In this document: positions 23,982 to 33,544 of the stretch, piece after piece
How the letters are laid out: each line of letters starts with the position of its first letter
Position numbering within the stretch: the stretch's first letter is position 1
Source: Oscillospiraceae bacterium
GTDB lineage: Bacteria; Bacillota; Clostridia; Oscillospirales; Ruminococcaceae
DNA length: 64,000 nt
Assembly: GCA_009784825.1 (NCBI GenBank)
Contig: WQXO01000010.1
Coordinates: 1 to 64,000, forward strand
Direction: 5' to 3'
The notes under the pieces: generated by a model
Database searches by the model: none
Told to the model about the DNA's origin: nothing
Seen by the model: the letters and a program-made list of their open reading frames with translations, nothing else
Made by a program: the position numbers and the translations under genes

Positions 23982-25805
23982 ATGCGTCCGACATTTTTAG
24001 GGCTTGAGGTTTCTAAGCGGTCTATTCAAATGGCACAGAAAGCACTCGATATTACAGGGAATAATATGGGTAATGCCGGGGTGAAGGGTTTCACTCGTCA
24101 GCGGATTGACACATCCTCCCTGTATATCAGTTCATATACATATTGGCAGACACGGCTGTCTAAGCTTTCATTGGCAGGGCAGGGCGTTACTGCTTTCGGC
24201 GTTTCGCAAATCCGTAACGGTTACTTAGACAAACGCTACCGTGATATGGCACCTGAAGCGGCTGAGCATGATACTAAGGTGAAAATCCTTAAGGAAATCG
24301 AGACGTCGTTGGACAACATCGATAACTTCGGGCTTTTAGCCGCTTTCGATAAATTAAAATCCACCATGGCACAGGTTTCCCTTGTTTCTCCGGACGCAAA
24401 GGACATGTGCAGTCTTGTTCGTAATGAAGCGGTGAACATCTGCTCCATGCTTCGTTCGTATAATACCGACCTTGAAAGATTAATCGAGCATAACTTGGTT
24501 GAGCTCAAAAACTCCATAAATAGTGCGAATGTTCTTATTGAGAAAATCGTTGAATATAACAAGACCATTGTTGATGAATATGCTTCCACCGATATTCACC
24601 GCATGAGAAGCGGTAAGGGCGTTTCTGAGTATGGGCCTTTGGAATTGTTAGACCAGCGGAACCTCCTCTTAGATGAGCTTGCGAAATACGGAAACATCTA
24701 CGTTTCTGAAAATGTGGACGGCTCTGTTAAGGTTACTATGGGCGGTACTACCATTATCGACGGTAAGTTCAGCGAGAATATCGTTATGCTGAAATATGAG
24801 GATTATAATGCGGCAGTGCTTACTTTCTCAAACGGTGCTGAGTTCAGACCCGCTTCCGGTGAGATTAAAGCATACGTCGATATGTTAAACGGGCAGGGAC
24901 CATATTCTGTGGGTAGATTCCAGAGTTCGGAATATGGAATTCCTTATTACAGAAATGCACTTAACGCTTTCGCCGAGCAGTTCGCTAATTTAATGAACGA
25001 TACCAACGGCGTTACCAGAAGATATGATACTTATACACCCGATATGGCTGCATTAGTCGACGGTGAGGAATACAGCATTGATATTACACTCAGCGGTGTT
25101 ACAAGAAGCATTACGTTTTTGGCAGGGGCTGACGCAGATGAATCAATTATTAATATGCGTGACGCTATCAACGCCGGTTTCGGCTCGAGAATTGCCGTGG
25201 ATGATACCGGAGCGATTATCGCCAATCCGGATTCTGCCACCATATCTGTGGCTGTTACTGCGGGGCATGTTAATGCGGCGGGATTAAACGTAGTTCGGGA
25301 TACTGTTACTGCTGTTGATGAAACAAGAAGATTGATTACGGCGATTGATACCACTTACGGAATTACTGCGGCGAATATCCGTGTTTCTGACAATTGGATG
25401 GATAATTCGCTTATGATTGGCGAGACCTATAACCAAATTACCGGGCGGTGGCAGGTCAATAACTTAGACGGCACTAACCTGCATAGGTTTGTTCAGGCAC
25501 TTGAAAATCCTCGTGAGTGGGGGCGGGCAAGGGATTTCACCGGTACTGTGTTCGAGTATTTAATGTTCCTCAGCAACCGGATGGGACAGAGCATAGACTT
25601 CATGGAGAACCAGTTTGATGTGGTTATGGACACCATTAATACATTATTAGATAACCGTGATGCGATTTCTGCTGTTTCGGACACCGAGGAAGGCATTAAT
25701 ATGATGACCTATCAAAAATGGTATAACGCTTCTGCGAGAATAATGACTACCTTAGATGAAGCACTTGATGTAGTTATAAATCGTATGGGACGAGTGGGAC
25801 TGTAG
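23982..25805 (+). CDS. flgK: Flagellar hook-associated protein 1, FlgK
   Basis: Forms the first hook-filament junction zone. The N-terminal D0 rod-type motif reads GLEVSKRSIQMAQKALDITGNNMGNAGVKGFTRQR (about 6-40). The C-terminal part ends with the helical GINMMTYQKWYNASARIMTTLDEALDVVINRMG pattern of axial proteins. 607 residues; the middle (about 345-470) carries extra beta-rich material. AAGGAG precedes the ATG. Downstream lies a MITE-like element before flgL. Confidence 0.93.
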   Translation: MRPTFLGLEVSKRSIQMAQKALDITGNNMGNAGVKGFTRQRIDTSSLYISSYTYWQTRLSKLSLAGQGVTAFGVSQIRNGYLDKRYRDMAPEAAEHDTKVKILKEIETSLDNIDNFGLLAAFDKLKSTMAQVSLVSPDAKDMCSLVRNEAVNICSMLRSYNTDLERLIEHNLVELKNSINSANVLIEKIVEYNKTIVDEYASTDIHRMRSGKGVSEYGPLELLDQRNLLLDELAKYGNIYVSENVDGSVKVTMGGTTIIDGKFSENIVMLKYEDYNAAVLTFSNGAEFRPASGEIKAYVDMLNGQGPYSVGRFQSSEYGIPYYRNALNAFAEQFANLMNDTNGVTRRYDTYTPDMAALVDGEEYSIDITLSGVTRSITFLAGADADESIINMRDAINAGFGSRIAVDDTGAIIANPDSATISVAVTAGHVNAAGLNVVRDTVTAVDETRRLITAIDTTYGITAANIRVSDNWMDNSLMIGETYNQITGRWQVNNLDGTNLHRFVQALENPREWGRARDFTGTVFEYLMFLSNRMGQSIDFMENQFDVVMDTINTLLDNRDAISAVSDTEEGINMMTYQKWYNASARIMTTLDEALDVVINRMGRVGL

Positions 25806-25935
25806 GCAATTAATAATTAATAATTAATAATGAATAATGGTGGTGTCGCCTGCGGCGACGGATTTCAAATAAAAATCTTTGCGGACGCAAATACCATAAT
25901 TATTAATTATTACTTATTCATTATTAACTAATAAA
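25806..25935. mobile_element. MITE-like element, copy 1 (flgK-flgL)
   Basis: About 120-130 bp. The left arm of AATTAATAATTAATAA type and right arm (ATTATTAATTATTACTTATTCATT) are imperfect inverted repeats around a core with GTCGCC-TG-CGGCGAC and TTTGCG-GAC-GCAAA hairpins. The core is nearly identical to 52139-52263. No coding capacity, so any movement would need a transposase supplied from elsewhere. Confidence 0.75.
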
Positions 25936-25954
25936 AACCGGAGGTTTTATTGAT

Positions 25955-27490
25955 ATGGCAAGTATGAGAATAACAGGTTCAACCGTTATAAGGCGTTATG
26001 TGAATAACCTTGAGCGGAACTTTTACAAAAAGAACCAGTCTGAAAACAGAATTACCAGTGAGCGTAGATATACCAGAGCCAGCCAAAGCCCGCTTGAAGC
26101 TGTTAAGGCTTTGAAGGTGCGTAAGGCTATGTCGGAGGTAGAAACCTATCAAAGAAACCTCGAGACGGCTGCCGGTATTTATGATACTGCACAGCACGCT
26201 GTTGTTCAGATTTCCGGAATATTGCAGAACGTTCAAGAAAAGCTGATTGCTGCCGCTCACGGAACATATGCTGTTCATCCCGATAAGCAGATATTAGCTA
26301 CGGAAATTGAGGAAAGTGCCAGTGAAATGGTTCGTTTAATGAACCTGATTGTTGCTGACAGAAGAATATTCGGCGGTGTCAACAACGAAGAACAGGCTTA
26401 TAAAATAGAGGACGGGATTGTTTTTTATAACAATGTTCCCGTGAACAGACACCAAGACCCCACCGCTTTCCCGTTCAGCACCACCTCGTTCTTAGATGCG
26501 GGATTAGGTATGGCGTTCTTAGACCCTTATACCATTGACCCGCAGACCGCTATTCCCGTGACCTTCAACGGTGCGGAAATACTCGGCTCGGGATTAGGCG
26601 GCAACCTGTATACCTTAGATTTTTCCGCTTTCGGGAATAGTGTTTCGACGTTCGGGTTCGACAGCTCTTTAGATGTGTTTACCTTTGACGCAGAGGTAAA
26701 CGGGTTGGCAGGAACTATTATAATCGACAACACCTCCGGTACTCCCGTTGTGGGAGGTTCCTTAGCACCCTTTGTGACAGTTACCGAGGACGCAGGCAGG
26801 CTCATCATAAGCTCCACAGATAATGCAAATACACTGAGCGTTACAAATTCTGCAGGGGCACCGGGGTTCGCCGCAACAACCGATACGGTTTCGGATGTTG
26901 AGAGAGTTTACAGCTTTGTAGTCACACTCGGAAATAATCGGCAGGAGATTAATATTCAGGTTGAGCCGGGTGACACAGAGGAGATTATTCGTAATAAAAT
27001 TAACACCGAGTTATTTGCGGCAGGGTATGGCGATACGGTTAGATTAACCGAGAGCGGTATGTTCGTTTCACGAGCAAGTCCTTTGACCGAGTTCACCATT
27101 GCCGACAACCCGAATTTACAGCAGAGCCTTATTACTGAACAGCCCAGCGGTTATCCGCTTAATATCATTCAATTGACCTTAGATGCGGCGAAGTCCGCTC
27201 GGGCGGGAACAGATGACCAGACTGCTTTATATGCGGATTTGCTGTTCGCTTCGCAGAGCTTCCTCTCGCTTTCGATTGCTAAAATCGGTTCGGAACAGAA
27301 GTTCATCGAGTTTAACCAGGAAAGACTTGACAATAACCTGCTCAGTCTTAAAGAACAGCAGAACCTCTTAGAGTTCGTTGACTTAGGTGAAGAAGCGACA
27401 AGATGGAAAATGCTCGAAATGATTTACAACGCTACTCTTCAAATGAGTGTCACCACCGTCCCGCAGTCGATATTTAATTTCATGAGATAG
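25955..27490 (+). CDS. flgL: Flagellar hook-associated protein 3, FlgL
   Basis: 511-residue second junction protein. The flagellin-like N-terminus (MRITGSTVIRRYVNNLERNFYKKNQSENRITSERRYTRASQSPLEAVKA) and C-terminus (ARAGTDDQTALYADLLFASQSFLSLSIAKIGSEQKFIEFNQERL) flank an enlarged beta-rich middle (about 150-390). GGAGG precedes the ATG. Gene order flgK-flgL supports the assignment. Confidence 0.92.
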   Translation: MASMRITGSTVIRRYVNNLERNFYKKNQSENRITSERRYTRASQSPLEAVKALKVRKAMSEVETYQRNLETAAGIYDTAQHAVVQISGILQNVQEKLIAAAHGTYAVHPDKQILATEIEESASEMVRLMNLIVADRRIFGGVNNEEQAYKIEDGIVFYNNVPVNRHQDPTAFPFSTTSFLDAGLGMAFLDPYTIDPQTAIPVTFNGAEILGSGLGGNLYTLDFSAFGNSVSTFGFDSSLDVFTFDAEVNGLAGTIIIDNTSGTPVVGGSLAPFVTVTEDAGRLIISSTDNANTLSVTNSAGAPGFAATTDTVSDVERVYSFVVTLGNNRQEINIQVEPGDTEEIIRNKINTELFAAGYGDTVRLTESGMFVSRASPLTEFTIADNPNLQQSLITEQPSGYPLNIIQLTLDAAKSARAGTDDQTALYADLLFASQSFLSLSIAKIGSEQKFIEFNQERLDNNLLSLKEQQNLLEFVDLGEEATRWKMLEMIYNATLQMSVTTVPQSIFNFMR

Positions 27491-27540
27491 TGGGATTATT
27501 CATTCATTATTAATTATTCATTATTAATTATTAATTAGAA
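27491..27540. repeat. Solo AT-rich arm of the MITE-like family
   Basis: ATTATTCATTCATTATTAATTATTCATTATTAATTATTAATT resembles the terminal arms of the elements at 25806 and 52139 but has no core. It separates flgL from the next gene. Confidence 0.5.
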
Positions 27541-27555
27541 AAAGGAGGGCTCGCC

Positions 27556-28164
27556 ATGAGTAACCCTAATTTATTAGAAATTAACACCGTTCCGATTAAA
27601 ATTGAGATTAATGTTACCCGTGCGTCCCTCGAAAGCCCGGGTAAGAAGCTCCCTCGTATGAATGTTCGTACCGAGAAGGGCGGCTTCCGCATGGAGGCAA
27701 GACCGGCTAAGCTGAACATTGATACTTATGCGGCACGCTCAAGCATGGGGTATGGAAATTATAACCTTTCCGACTTCTACAAGAACGAAGCCAACAGAGG
27801 TATTCGCTTGTCTTATCAAGGGGTTGCGAAAATGGTCGAAAACGGCAACGCTTTGGGGCGGGGTTCGTCTCCTGTGGAAATTGCCGTTCAAAATGAGCGG
27901 GCAGGGTATTCCATTCAAACAGTCATGGAGTATATTCCCAAGACCGGCCCTGATTTCTCTTATGAAGAGGGAGTTCTGCACATTGATTATCAAGTAGACG
28001 ACAGTATGGTTGATTGGGAGAATTTGGAGGCTTCACGCTTGATATTTAATCCGGGGACTGTCGAAATAAGTGTGGCACAGTTACCGCAAATCGAAATAAG
28101 ATATGTGGGTGAGCCGATTTATGTTCCTCCCAGTGCTAACCCCAACTATGTTTCCAGAGCTTAA
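27556..28164 (+). CDS. YviE/DUF6470-like flagellar-cluster protein
   Basis: 202 residues resembling the protein encoded between flgL and fliW in Bacillus and Clostridia. It begins LLEINTVPIKIEINVTRASLE, has an Ala-Arg-rich middle and a repeated basic-hydrophobic pattern, and ends with beta-rich IEISVAQ/IEIRYVGEP. No signal peptide. Function is not established; gene order (flgL, this, fliW, csrA) is the main support. AAAGGAGG precedes the ATG. Confidence 0.75.
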   Translation: MSNPNLLEINTVPIKIEINVTRASLESPGKKLPRMNVRTEKGGFRMEARPAKLNIDTYAARSSMGYGNYNLSDFYKNEANRGIRLSYQGVAKMVENGNALGRGSSPVEIAVQNERAGYSIQTVMEYIPKTGPDFSYEEGVLHIDYQVDDSMVDWENLEASRLIFNPGTVEISVAQLPQIEIRYVGEPIYVPPSANPNYVSRA

Positions 28165-28212
28165 GTATTGTTTTGGCATTTTTATAAAGTTTCGTAACGC
28201 CCTTGGGGGCGA

Positions 28213-28267
28213 ACCACCCCGCCGGCAAGCCGGCACCCCTCCAAGGAGGGGATGGCAGGCTGCAAGC
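28213..28267. repeat. ACCACCCC...GGAGGGGA dispersed repeat, copy 2
   Basis: ACCACCCCG, a CCGGC-AA-GCCGG dyad, ACCCCTCCAAGGAGGGGA and tail GCAGGCTGCAAGC. Lies upstream of fliW; compare 22079 and 56505. Confidence 0.75.
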
Positions 28268-28290
28268 AAAAAAATGGAGATTTAATGTAA

Positions 28291-28743
28291 ATGATTAAGA
28301 TAAATACAAGAGATTTTGGTGAGATTGAGGTTAATGAGGACGATATTTTCACGTTTCCGACAGGAGTTTTCGCTTTCGAGGAAACACGGCATTTCGCCTT
28401 GTTCAGCCCCCTCGGTGAGGATGTTTACCCTAAGTGGTTGCAATCAACTGACGCGATTACCCCTTGTTTTATCGTGTTTGACCCTACGATTATTGCTGAG
28501 GATTATGCCACATCACTTAACCCTGCAGAGGAAACACTTTTGAAAATTAAAGACGGCTCTGAGGTTCGGCTTTTAGTCATTGCTACAGTTCCTGAGGATT
28601 ATAAAAAAACCACTGTTAATATGAAATCGCCGATTATTATAAACGTCAAGGAAAAATTAGCGGCACAGGTTATATTGCCGAATAATTATGAGTTCAGATT
28701 ACCCATTTACGTCGAAGCAGGGGAGAAAGCGGGGGCTGACTGA
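28291..28743 (+). CDS. fliW: Flagellar assembly factor FliW
   Basis: 150-residue protein that binds flagellin and the RNA-binding protein CsrA, tying flagellin translation to filament assembly. Typical motifs: EIEVNEDDIFTFPTGVFAFEETRHFAL near the N-terminus and VNMKSPIIINVKEKLAAQVIL toward the end. It overlaps csrA by one base, the conserved fliW-csrA arrangement. Flagellin is not in the window. Confidence 0.94.
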   Translation: MIKINTRDFGEIEVNEDDIFTFPTGVFAFEETRHFALFSPLGEDVYPKWLQSTDAITPCFIVFDPTIIAEDYATSLNPAEETLLKIKDGSEVRLLVIATVPEDYKKTTVNMKSPIIINVKEKLAAQVILPNNYEFRLPIYVEAGEKAGAD

Positions 28744-28985
28744 TGCTCGTGATTACTCGAAAAACCGATGAGGGGATTATTATTTCCGATAACATCGAGA
28801 TTACTATTTTAGAGATTACTAAGGACAGAGTTAAAATAGGGGTCAACGCCCCTAAGGATATTAAGATAATACGGCATGAGCTGTTGGCGGCTCAAAACGC
28901 AAACATGGAGGCTTCTAAGGCTGTTCCCGAAAATGCATTAAAGGCACTTTTAAATACCAAGAAAGGTAATGGACAAAATGATTAA
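28743..28985 (+). CDS. csrA: Carbon storage regulator CsrA
   Basis: Small RNA-binding dimer that blocks translation of target mRNAs such as flagellin, antagonised by FliW. The start MLVITRKTDEGIIISDNIEITILEI and the conserved VKIGVNAPKDIKIIRHEL are diagnostic. 80 residues, slightly longer than average through a C-terminal tail that overlaps the fliD start by 17 bp. Confidence 0.95.
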   Translation: MLVITRKTDEGIIISDNIEITILEITKDRVKIGVNAPKDIKIIRHELLAAQNANMEASKAVPENALKALLNTKKGNGQND

Positions 28986-31848
28986 CAGAGCTACTAATTT
29001 AAGGATAGGCGGACTACATTCCGGACTCGATACCGATGCAATCGTAAGAGCCATGAGTGCGTCTACAAGACTTAGAATTAACAATAACAAGCGGAAGGTT
29101 TTGCGGTTAGAGGCACAGCAGGTGGCTTATCGTGATGTTATTTCTAAAATGCAGAATTTCCAAAGAAAGTATTTTGACCAGTTAAACAGAAATACGTTTT
29201 TGAAGTCTGCTACTATTTTTAATCAGCATAAGGCATCTGTGTTTAACTCCGATGGGGAAATGAAGACTCCGAGCGGTGTTACTGTAACTTCGGGGACGAA
29301 TGCTTCTCCGGGGTCATATGATGTTACGCTTATTCAAAAAGCGACGCAGGCGACCTTGCAGGGGACTGCTTTCGGCAGTGATGTTAAGATGGATTTGGAA
29401 AAACTCACTGACAACGGTCACGGTAGTTATGCTTTCTCCATCAGAGTCGGTGATACCGCTAAGAATATTATGGTTGAGTTTGAAGCCGGCGATACCGAGG
29501 TCGATGCAGTTAATCGGGCTTTGAAAAAGGCGTTCGGTGAAGACAATCTCGGCGGCGGGTTAGTGTATATCAACGATGAGGGTAATGTTTTTTCTGCTGA
29601 CAGAAGAGCTATTTCGGTTTCTGATTTTATTCGGGCGGAGAGCTTGGTTGACCTCGGTGAGATTGGCAGTAACCTTAAAGCGGGGAATAACTCTATCAGC
29701 ATTCAAATTGGTGATGAGCTTCGCTTGTTCCGGTTTGATTCGCAGGAGGCAAGCTATTTCAGCATACTCTTTGAAGCACCTCTGACCAATGACAGGGACG
29801 CTAATATTAAAGCTATCGCACAGGACAGATACGACGCTGCATTAGCTTTGGCTCTTGACGAAGCTCAAAATGACCCCGAAATAATGGAGAAAGCACTTGA
29901 GAGAGCTTATGCTTTGGCGATAAGAAACAAGTTTATTGACGAGGATGTAACCTTAGAGGAATGGGTTGATGATATTGGCGAGGAAGAAGCCTTTAAATAT
30001 GGTTATGCAAATAATGTAACCACCAGCCTTTTCTGGGAAACTGAAACTGTGAAAGCCTCCTATGAGCCTGCGTTTGCGGCGTTCGAGAGAGCGGTTTTAA
30101 CCAGATATAACGATATGGTTCGTCCGGAATTTGAGGAGTGGAAAGAGTCTGTCGATTATGAAACCGAGAAAGATGTTGTTTTTGAAGCGGCGTATCAAAA
30201 ACGCTTGGCTGAACAGCAGGCGACTACTATTGAACGGTTGTTTAAAGCAAATCCGGATAACGGTTATGATACTTTTGAGGAAGCGTTGGAAGCATTCAGA
30301 GATGGTGAGCTTACCGGTAAATTAGCAGAGGAAGCCGCTAAGCTGACTTGGCTTACAAAAACAGCATTCAGGAACGGTGCTTATAACGAATTTGAGGCGT
30401 TTAAAGAATTCTCTCACCTTACTAATTCTGAGTTAGATGTAAAGTTCGACGATTTTAGAAGTGATTTCGATACTGCCGAGAAAATAGCCGAGTTATATAA
30501 TCAGCAGAGTTTGAAAATTGCATTAGAATCTGAAAACTGGAATAACAAAGAAAAGCTGCATGTTTCTTTCGACAGTAACGGAATTGCTTCTGTTACCACC
30601 TCCGGCGGGGAAGATTTAGCTATATCGTTCAACAAGGGTTCTGCTAATGAGTTCGGTGTTGTTGAAAAAACTGAGGTTAAAACCGCCTCTGTTTCAAATA
30701 CCACGACTTTAGCCGCTCTTGACGGTATTGCATTCGACTCGAACGGCAGGGCAAGCATTACTGTTAACGGGACTACGATTAATCTGACTTCAACTATGAC
30801 TGTGGCTGAAATGGTGAGAGATGTTACTAACTCGGCGGCGGGTGTTGTTATGAGCTTCTCGGCACTCACCAACAGCTTTACCCTTACCTCTAAGGAATAC
30901 GGTACGGGTGCTAATATTACCGTAACCGGGACTGACGGTGTTGTTGCTACGTTGGGATTGGGCGGAACAGTTGAACGTGGGAAAAACCTTGAAATAGAGA
31001 TTAATAAAGAGAAGGTTCAAACCACCTCTAACTCTTTTACCATTGACGGGACTACCATTACTTTTGCTAATCATGTGGAGGAAAATGTTAAGTTCACCAT
31101 TGAAGTGGGCAGTGATAAATCGCAGGCGGCGGCGGCAATCAAGAGCTTCGTCGAGGACTATAACAAGTTAATTGAGGACGTTTTCGGGTATGTTTCCGAT
31201 AAGCCTAACAAAAGCTATCACTTCCTCACTGATGATGATATTGATGATATGCAGTTGTCTGACAGGCAAATCGAGCAGTGGGAAGCCGCTTCTAAAAAAG
31301 GTTTGCTGTATAACGATTCTGCCATTACCGGGATTATGTCTAAGTTAAGAACCGCTATGTATACCAGTGTTAAAGGGATTAACGGGAAGGATTTCGGGAT
31401 TTATAACATCAGGGGCAACGACGGGACGATTGCTATTAAGGCGACCTCGGACTATAAGAAAAACGGCATGTTAGAGTTCGACGAGAACGCTTTAATCGAG
31501 GCATTAGAAAGAAATCCCGACGATATAATCAAACTGTTCACTGACCCGCAAAACGGGCTTATGAAAAAGTTAGAGGACGTTCTCGATTCGGCAGTTAAGA
31601 CCACCGGTGCAAAGGAAAACCAAGGTATTCTTATTCAGAGAGCCGGAACTGCTACGGGCTTGTCTTCCATGAACAACAGCATTTTTGACCAAATCAAGAA
31701 CCTTAACAGAATGATTGATACGCTTCAGGTGCGTTATGACAAACAGCAAGACAGGTATTGGAACATCTTCACCGCTATGGAAAAACAGTTCGCTTCTATG
31801 AACAGCCAGTCAAGCTATATCACAAATATGTTCGGCGGTATGCAGTAA
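28969..31848 (+). CDS. fliD: Flagellar filament cap protein FliD with a large helical insertion
   Basis: Caps the growing filament. The FliD N-terminal domain (LRIGGLHSGLDTDAIVRAMS, about 8-27) and C-terminal domain (about 705-959: AAAIKSFVEDYNKLIEDVFGYV through NLNRMIDTLQVRYDKQQDRYWNIFTAMEKQFASMN) are clear, with a flagellin-IN-like beta segment near 600-690. At 959 residues it is about twice the enterobacterial size. The extra is mostly a charged, Ala/Glu-rich helical stretch at about 265-525 that I do not recognise. It overlaps csrA; the second Met (28978) is an equally possible start. Confidence 0.9.
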   Translation: MDKMINRATNLRIGGLHSGLDTDAIVRAMSASTRLRINNNKRKVLRLEAQQVAYRDVISKMQNFQRKYFDQLNRNTFLKSATIFNQHKASVFNSDGEMKTPSGVTVTSGTNASPGSYDVTLIQKATQATLQGTAFGSDVKMDLEKLTDNGHGSYAFSIRVGDTAKNIMVEFEAGDTEVDAVNRALKKAFGEDNLGGGLVYINDEGNVFSADRRAISVSDFIRAESLVDLGEIGSNLKAGNNSISIQIGDELRLFRFDSQEASYFSILFEAPLTNDRDANIKAIAQDRYDAALALALDEAQNDPEIMEKALERAYALAIRNKFIDEDVTLEEWVDDIGEEEAFKYGYANNVTTSLFWETETVKASYEPAFAAFERAVLTRYNDMVRPEFEEWKESVDYETEKDVVFEAAYQKRLAEQQATTIERLFKANPDNGYDTFEEALEAFRDGELTGKLAEEAAKLTWLTKTAFRNGAYNEFEAFKEFSHLTNSELDVKFDDFRSDFDTAEKIAELYNQQSLKIALESENWNNKEKLHVSFDSNGIASVTTSGGEDLAISFNKGSANEFGVVEKTEVKTASVSNTTTLAALDGIAFDSNGRASITVNGTTINLTSTMTVAEMVRDVTNSAAGVVMSFSALTNSFTLTSKEYGTGANITVTGTDGVVATLGLGGTVERGKNLEIEINKEKVQTTSNSFTIDGTTITFANHVEENVKFTIEVGSDKSQAAAAIKSFVEDYNKLIEDVFGYVSDKPNKSYHFLTDDDIDDMQLSDRQIEQWEAASKKGLLYNDSAITGIMSKLRTAMYTSVKGINGKDFGIYNIRGNDGTIAIKATSDYKKNGMLEFDENALIEALERNPDDIIKLFTDPQNGLMKKLEDVLDSAVKTTGAKENQGILIQRAGTATGLSSMNNSIFDQIKNLNRMIDTLQVRYDKQQDRYWNIFTAMEKQFASMNSQSSYITNMFGGMQ

Positions 31849-31877
31849 TAATTTTTATTTAACAGGAGAATAATATT

Positions 31878-32273
31878 ATGAATCCTTATGCTTCATATAA
31901 GCAGCAATCGGTTATGACAATGACGCCGGTTGAAATAATTGTAAAGCTTTACGACGAATGTGAGATGAACCTGCACCGTGCTGTTCATTTTATCGATGTG
32001 AAGGATTATGCGAATGCACATAACGCCTTGGATAAGTCCGGCGAGATTGTTAATGCACTTCGCTCGGCTCTCGATATGAGCGTGGGCGAAATAAGCGAGA
32101 ACCTCGACAGTCTTTATGATTTTTTCTTTAAACAAATTGTTCACGCAGATATGAAAAAAGATAAGGAAATAATCACACAGCTTATTCCGCAAATCAGTGA
32201 GCTGAAGAGTGCTTTTGTTCAAATCTCGAAGCTGCCCAAGGGTTCGTCGGGTTATGAGTTGGAAATTGTGTGA
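31878..32273 (+). CDS. fliS: Flagellin export chaperone FliS
   Basis: 131-residue helical chaperone. The N-terminus NPYASYKQQSVMTMTPVEIIVKLYDECEMNLHRAV is diagnostic for FliS, which caps flagellin's C-terminus before secretion. AGGAG precedes the ATG. It follows fliD as usual. Confidence 0.95.
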   Translation: MNPYASYKQQSVMTMTPVEIIVKLYDECEMNLHRAVHFIDVKDYANAHNALDKSGEIVNALRSALDMSVGEISENLDSLYDFFFKQIVHADMKKDKEIITQLIPQISELKSAFVQISKLPKGSSGYELEIV

Positions 32274-32285
32274 CGGTAACTATTT

Positions 32286-32810
32286 ATGATTAATAATATT
32301 GAAATTTTTCTGCGTGAAGCAAACGGGCTTCTGTCGGCTTTGACCGATTATCGTGACGCAACCGAGCGGCTTTGTGCCATTAACTTGGACTCAATCAGTG
32401 CCGATGCGATTGATAATACTATATTCGCCATTGATGAAATTGAGGCTGTTTTAGGTGAGCGTGAGGTTATTAAACAGCGTGCGGAGAAACATGAAATAGC
32501 CATGACCGCTGTTATTAACGGGCAGAGCGAGGAAAGTGCCAAGCTAATCCGCAGTATGTTCTCGGTGCTTGCGAGCGGGGAGGAGGTCGTTATTTTAAGC
32601 GGTGATGATAAGCTGGCTAAAATTGCGATTGAAAAGCTGCTCGAAATGCAAAAGGACATTATCGGTAAGGACGGCGATTTTATTGCACGGCTCACAAGCA
32701 AGTTTGATGAAATTAAAGAGGCACTTAAGGGGCTTCAGGGAGATAAAAAGAAGATAGATTATTTGCAGAAAACTGCGGTTATCGGACAGGATTTGGGGTT
32801 TAAAGCGTAG
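32286..32810 (+). CDS. FliT-like putative flagellar chaperone
   Basis: 174-residue helical, acidic protein directly after fliS and before a terminator, where many Firmicutes have a FliT/FlgN-type chaperone for FliD. No diagnostic motif is visible; it has long amphipathic helices (about 1-55, 60-95, 115-170). No strong ribosome site, and a 12-base gap to fliS suggests coupling. The role is inference from position. Confidence 0.55.
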   Translation: MINNIEIFLREANGLLSALTDYRDATERLCAINLDSISADAIDNTIFAIDEIEAVLGEREVIKQRAEKHEIAMTAVINGQSEESAKLIRSMFSVLASGEEVVILSGDDKLAKIAIEKLLEMQKDIIGKDGDFIARLTSKFDEIKEALKGLQGDKKKIDYLQKTAVIGQDLGFKA

Positions 32811-32815
32811 AATAG

Positions 32816-32843
32816 TCCCGCACTGTGATAGTGCGGGATTTTT
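32816..32843 (+). terminator. Terminator of the flagellar operon
   Basis: Perfect nine-base stem TCCCGCACT-GTGAT-AGTGCGGGA followed by TTTTTG, between convergent genes. Confidence 0.92.
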
Positions 32844-32844
32844 G

Positions 32845-33240
32845 TTATATTCCGGTGTAAATGACAGAACCGGGGTATTGTGTTAAAAGTTTGTCGGCGG
32901 TTAGAAAAACTATTCCCTCTGACATAGCCTGGGCGAGCATAATCCGGTCAAACGGGTCTTTGTGAATAGGTGGGAGAGAAGAAATAAGCAGTGTGTGCCG
33001 ACCTGTTATGGGCAGTTCTTCATAACCTGCATTGAGGAGTCCGTTATATAGAATAAATGGGTCAATTATAAAATCTTCTCGCCCTTTACTGCGTTTTACA
33101 GCAACCTCCCAAATTACTGCAGAGCTGAACAAAAGTAAATTTGACTTATCCTCGATATATCCTATCGATTTTGGTGCTTTTTGTGAAAGCCTATCCGTTG
33201 CAAGCCAAACCATTATATGTGTATCAAGTAAGATTTTCAT
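32845..33240 (-). CDS. PIN-domain toxin (VapC-like)
   Basis: About 131 residues. PIN-domain acidic motifs: D in KILLDTHIMVWLA (about 6), E in SSAVIWEVAVK (about 41), the D-rich KDPFDRIMLAQA (about 94-105) and D in FLTADKLL (about 114). These nucleases typically cleave RNA. I start at MKILLDTH, which overlaps the antitoxin stop by 17 bp; the ORF track start is further upstream inside the antitoxin. Confidence 0.9.
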   Translation of the reverse strand: MKILLDTHIMVWLATDRLSQKAPKSIGYIEDKSNLLLFSSAVIWEVAVKRSKGREDFIIDPFILYNGLLNAGYEELPITGRHTLLISSLPPIHKDPFDRIMLAQAMSEGIVFLTADKLLTQYPGSVIYTGI

Positions 33241-33487
33241 ATTTATTCTCGTATTCCCCCTCAAACATTTTAATAATTTCTTCTCTATCTAAATCATCAA
33301 AATCGTCCGGAATTGATATTTGCCCTTTCAGGAAACCTATGCGGGGAGGTTGTTCGGGTGCTGTATACGGAATTACTTTAACAAGAGGACGACCGGATTT
33401 TGCAATAATAAACGACTCCCCTGCTGCCGCCTTTTCCACGAGCGAGGAAAGATGTGTCTTTGCGGCATGAATATTAATCTGTTGCAT
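33224..33487 (-). CDS. Phd/YefM-family antitoxin
   Basis: About 87 residues. The N-terminal fold MQQINIHAAKTHLSSLVEKAAAGESFIIAKSGRPLVKVIPY is the Phd/YefM DNA-binding domain; the C-terminal part (GFLKGQISIPDDFDDLDREEIIKMFEGE) would wrap the PIN toxin. The second ATG is used because AGGAGGT lies eight bases before it. Its own sigma-A promoter carries two ACTAAGT direct repeats that may be the autorepression site. Confidence 0.88.
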   Translation of the reverse strand: MQQINIHAAKTHLSSLVEKAAAGESFIIAKSGRPLVKVIPYTAPEQPPRIGFLKGQISIPDDFDDLDREEIIKMFEGEYENKYENLT

Positions 33488-33510
33488 AAGCATACCTCCT
33501 TAATGTAGTA

Positions 33511-33544
33511 AACTAAGTATAACAGACTAAGTTCAATTTGTCAA
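33511..33544 (-). promoter_or_regulatory. Promoter of the Phd/PIN toxin-antitoxin operon
   Basis: Minus strand TTGACA (33544-33539), 17 bp, TATACT (33521-33516). Two ACTAAGT direct repeats (14-bp period, plus strand) overlap the -10 and spacer. The -35 overlaps the stop codon of the ABC permease gene. Confidence 0.8.
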
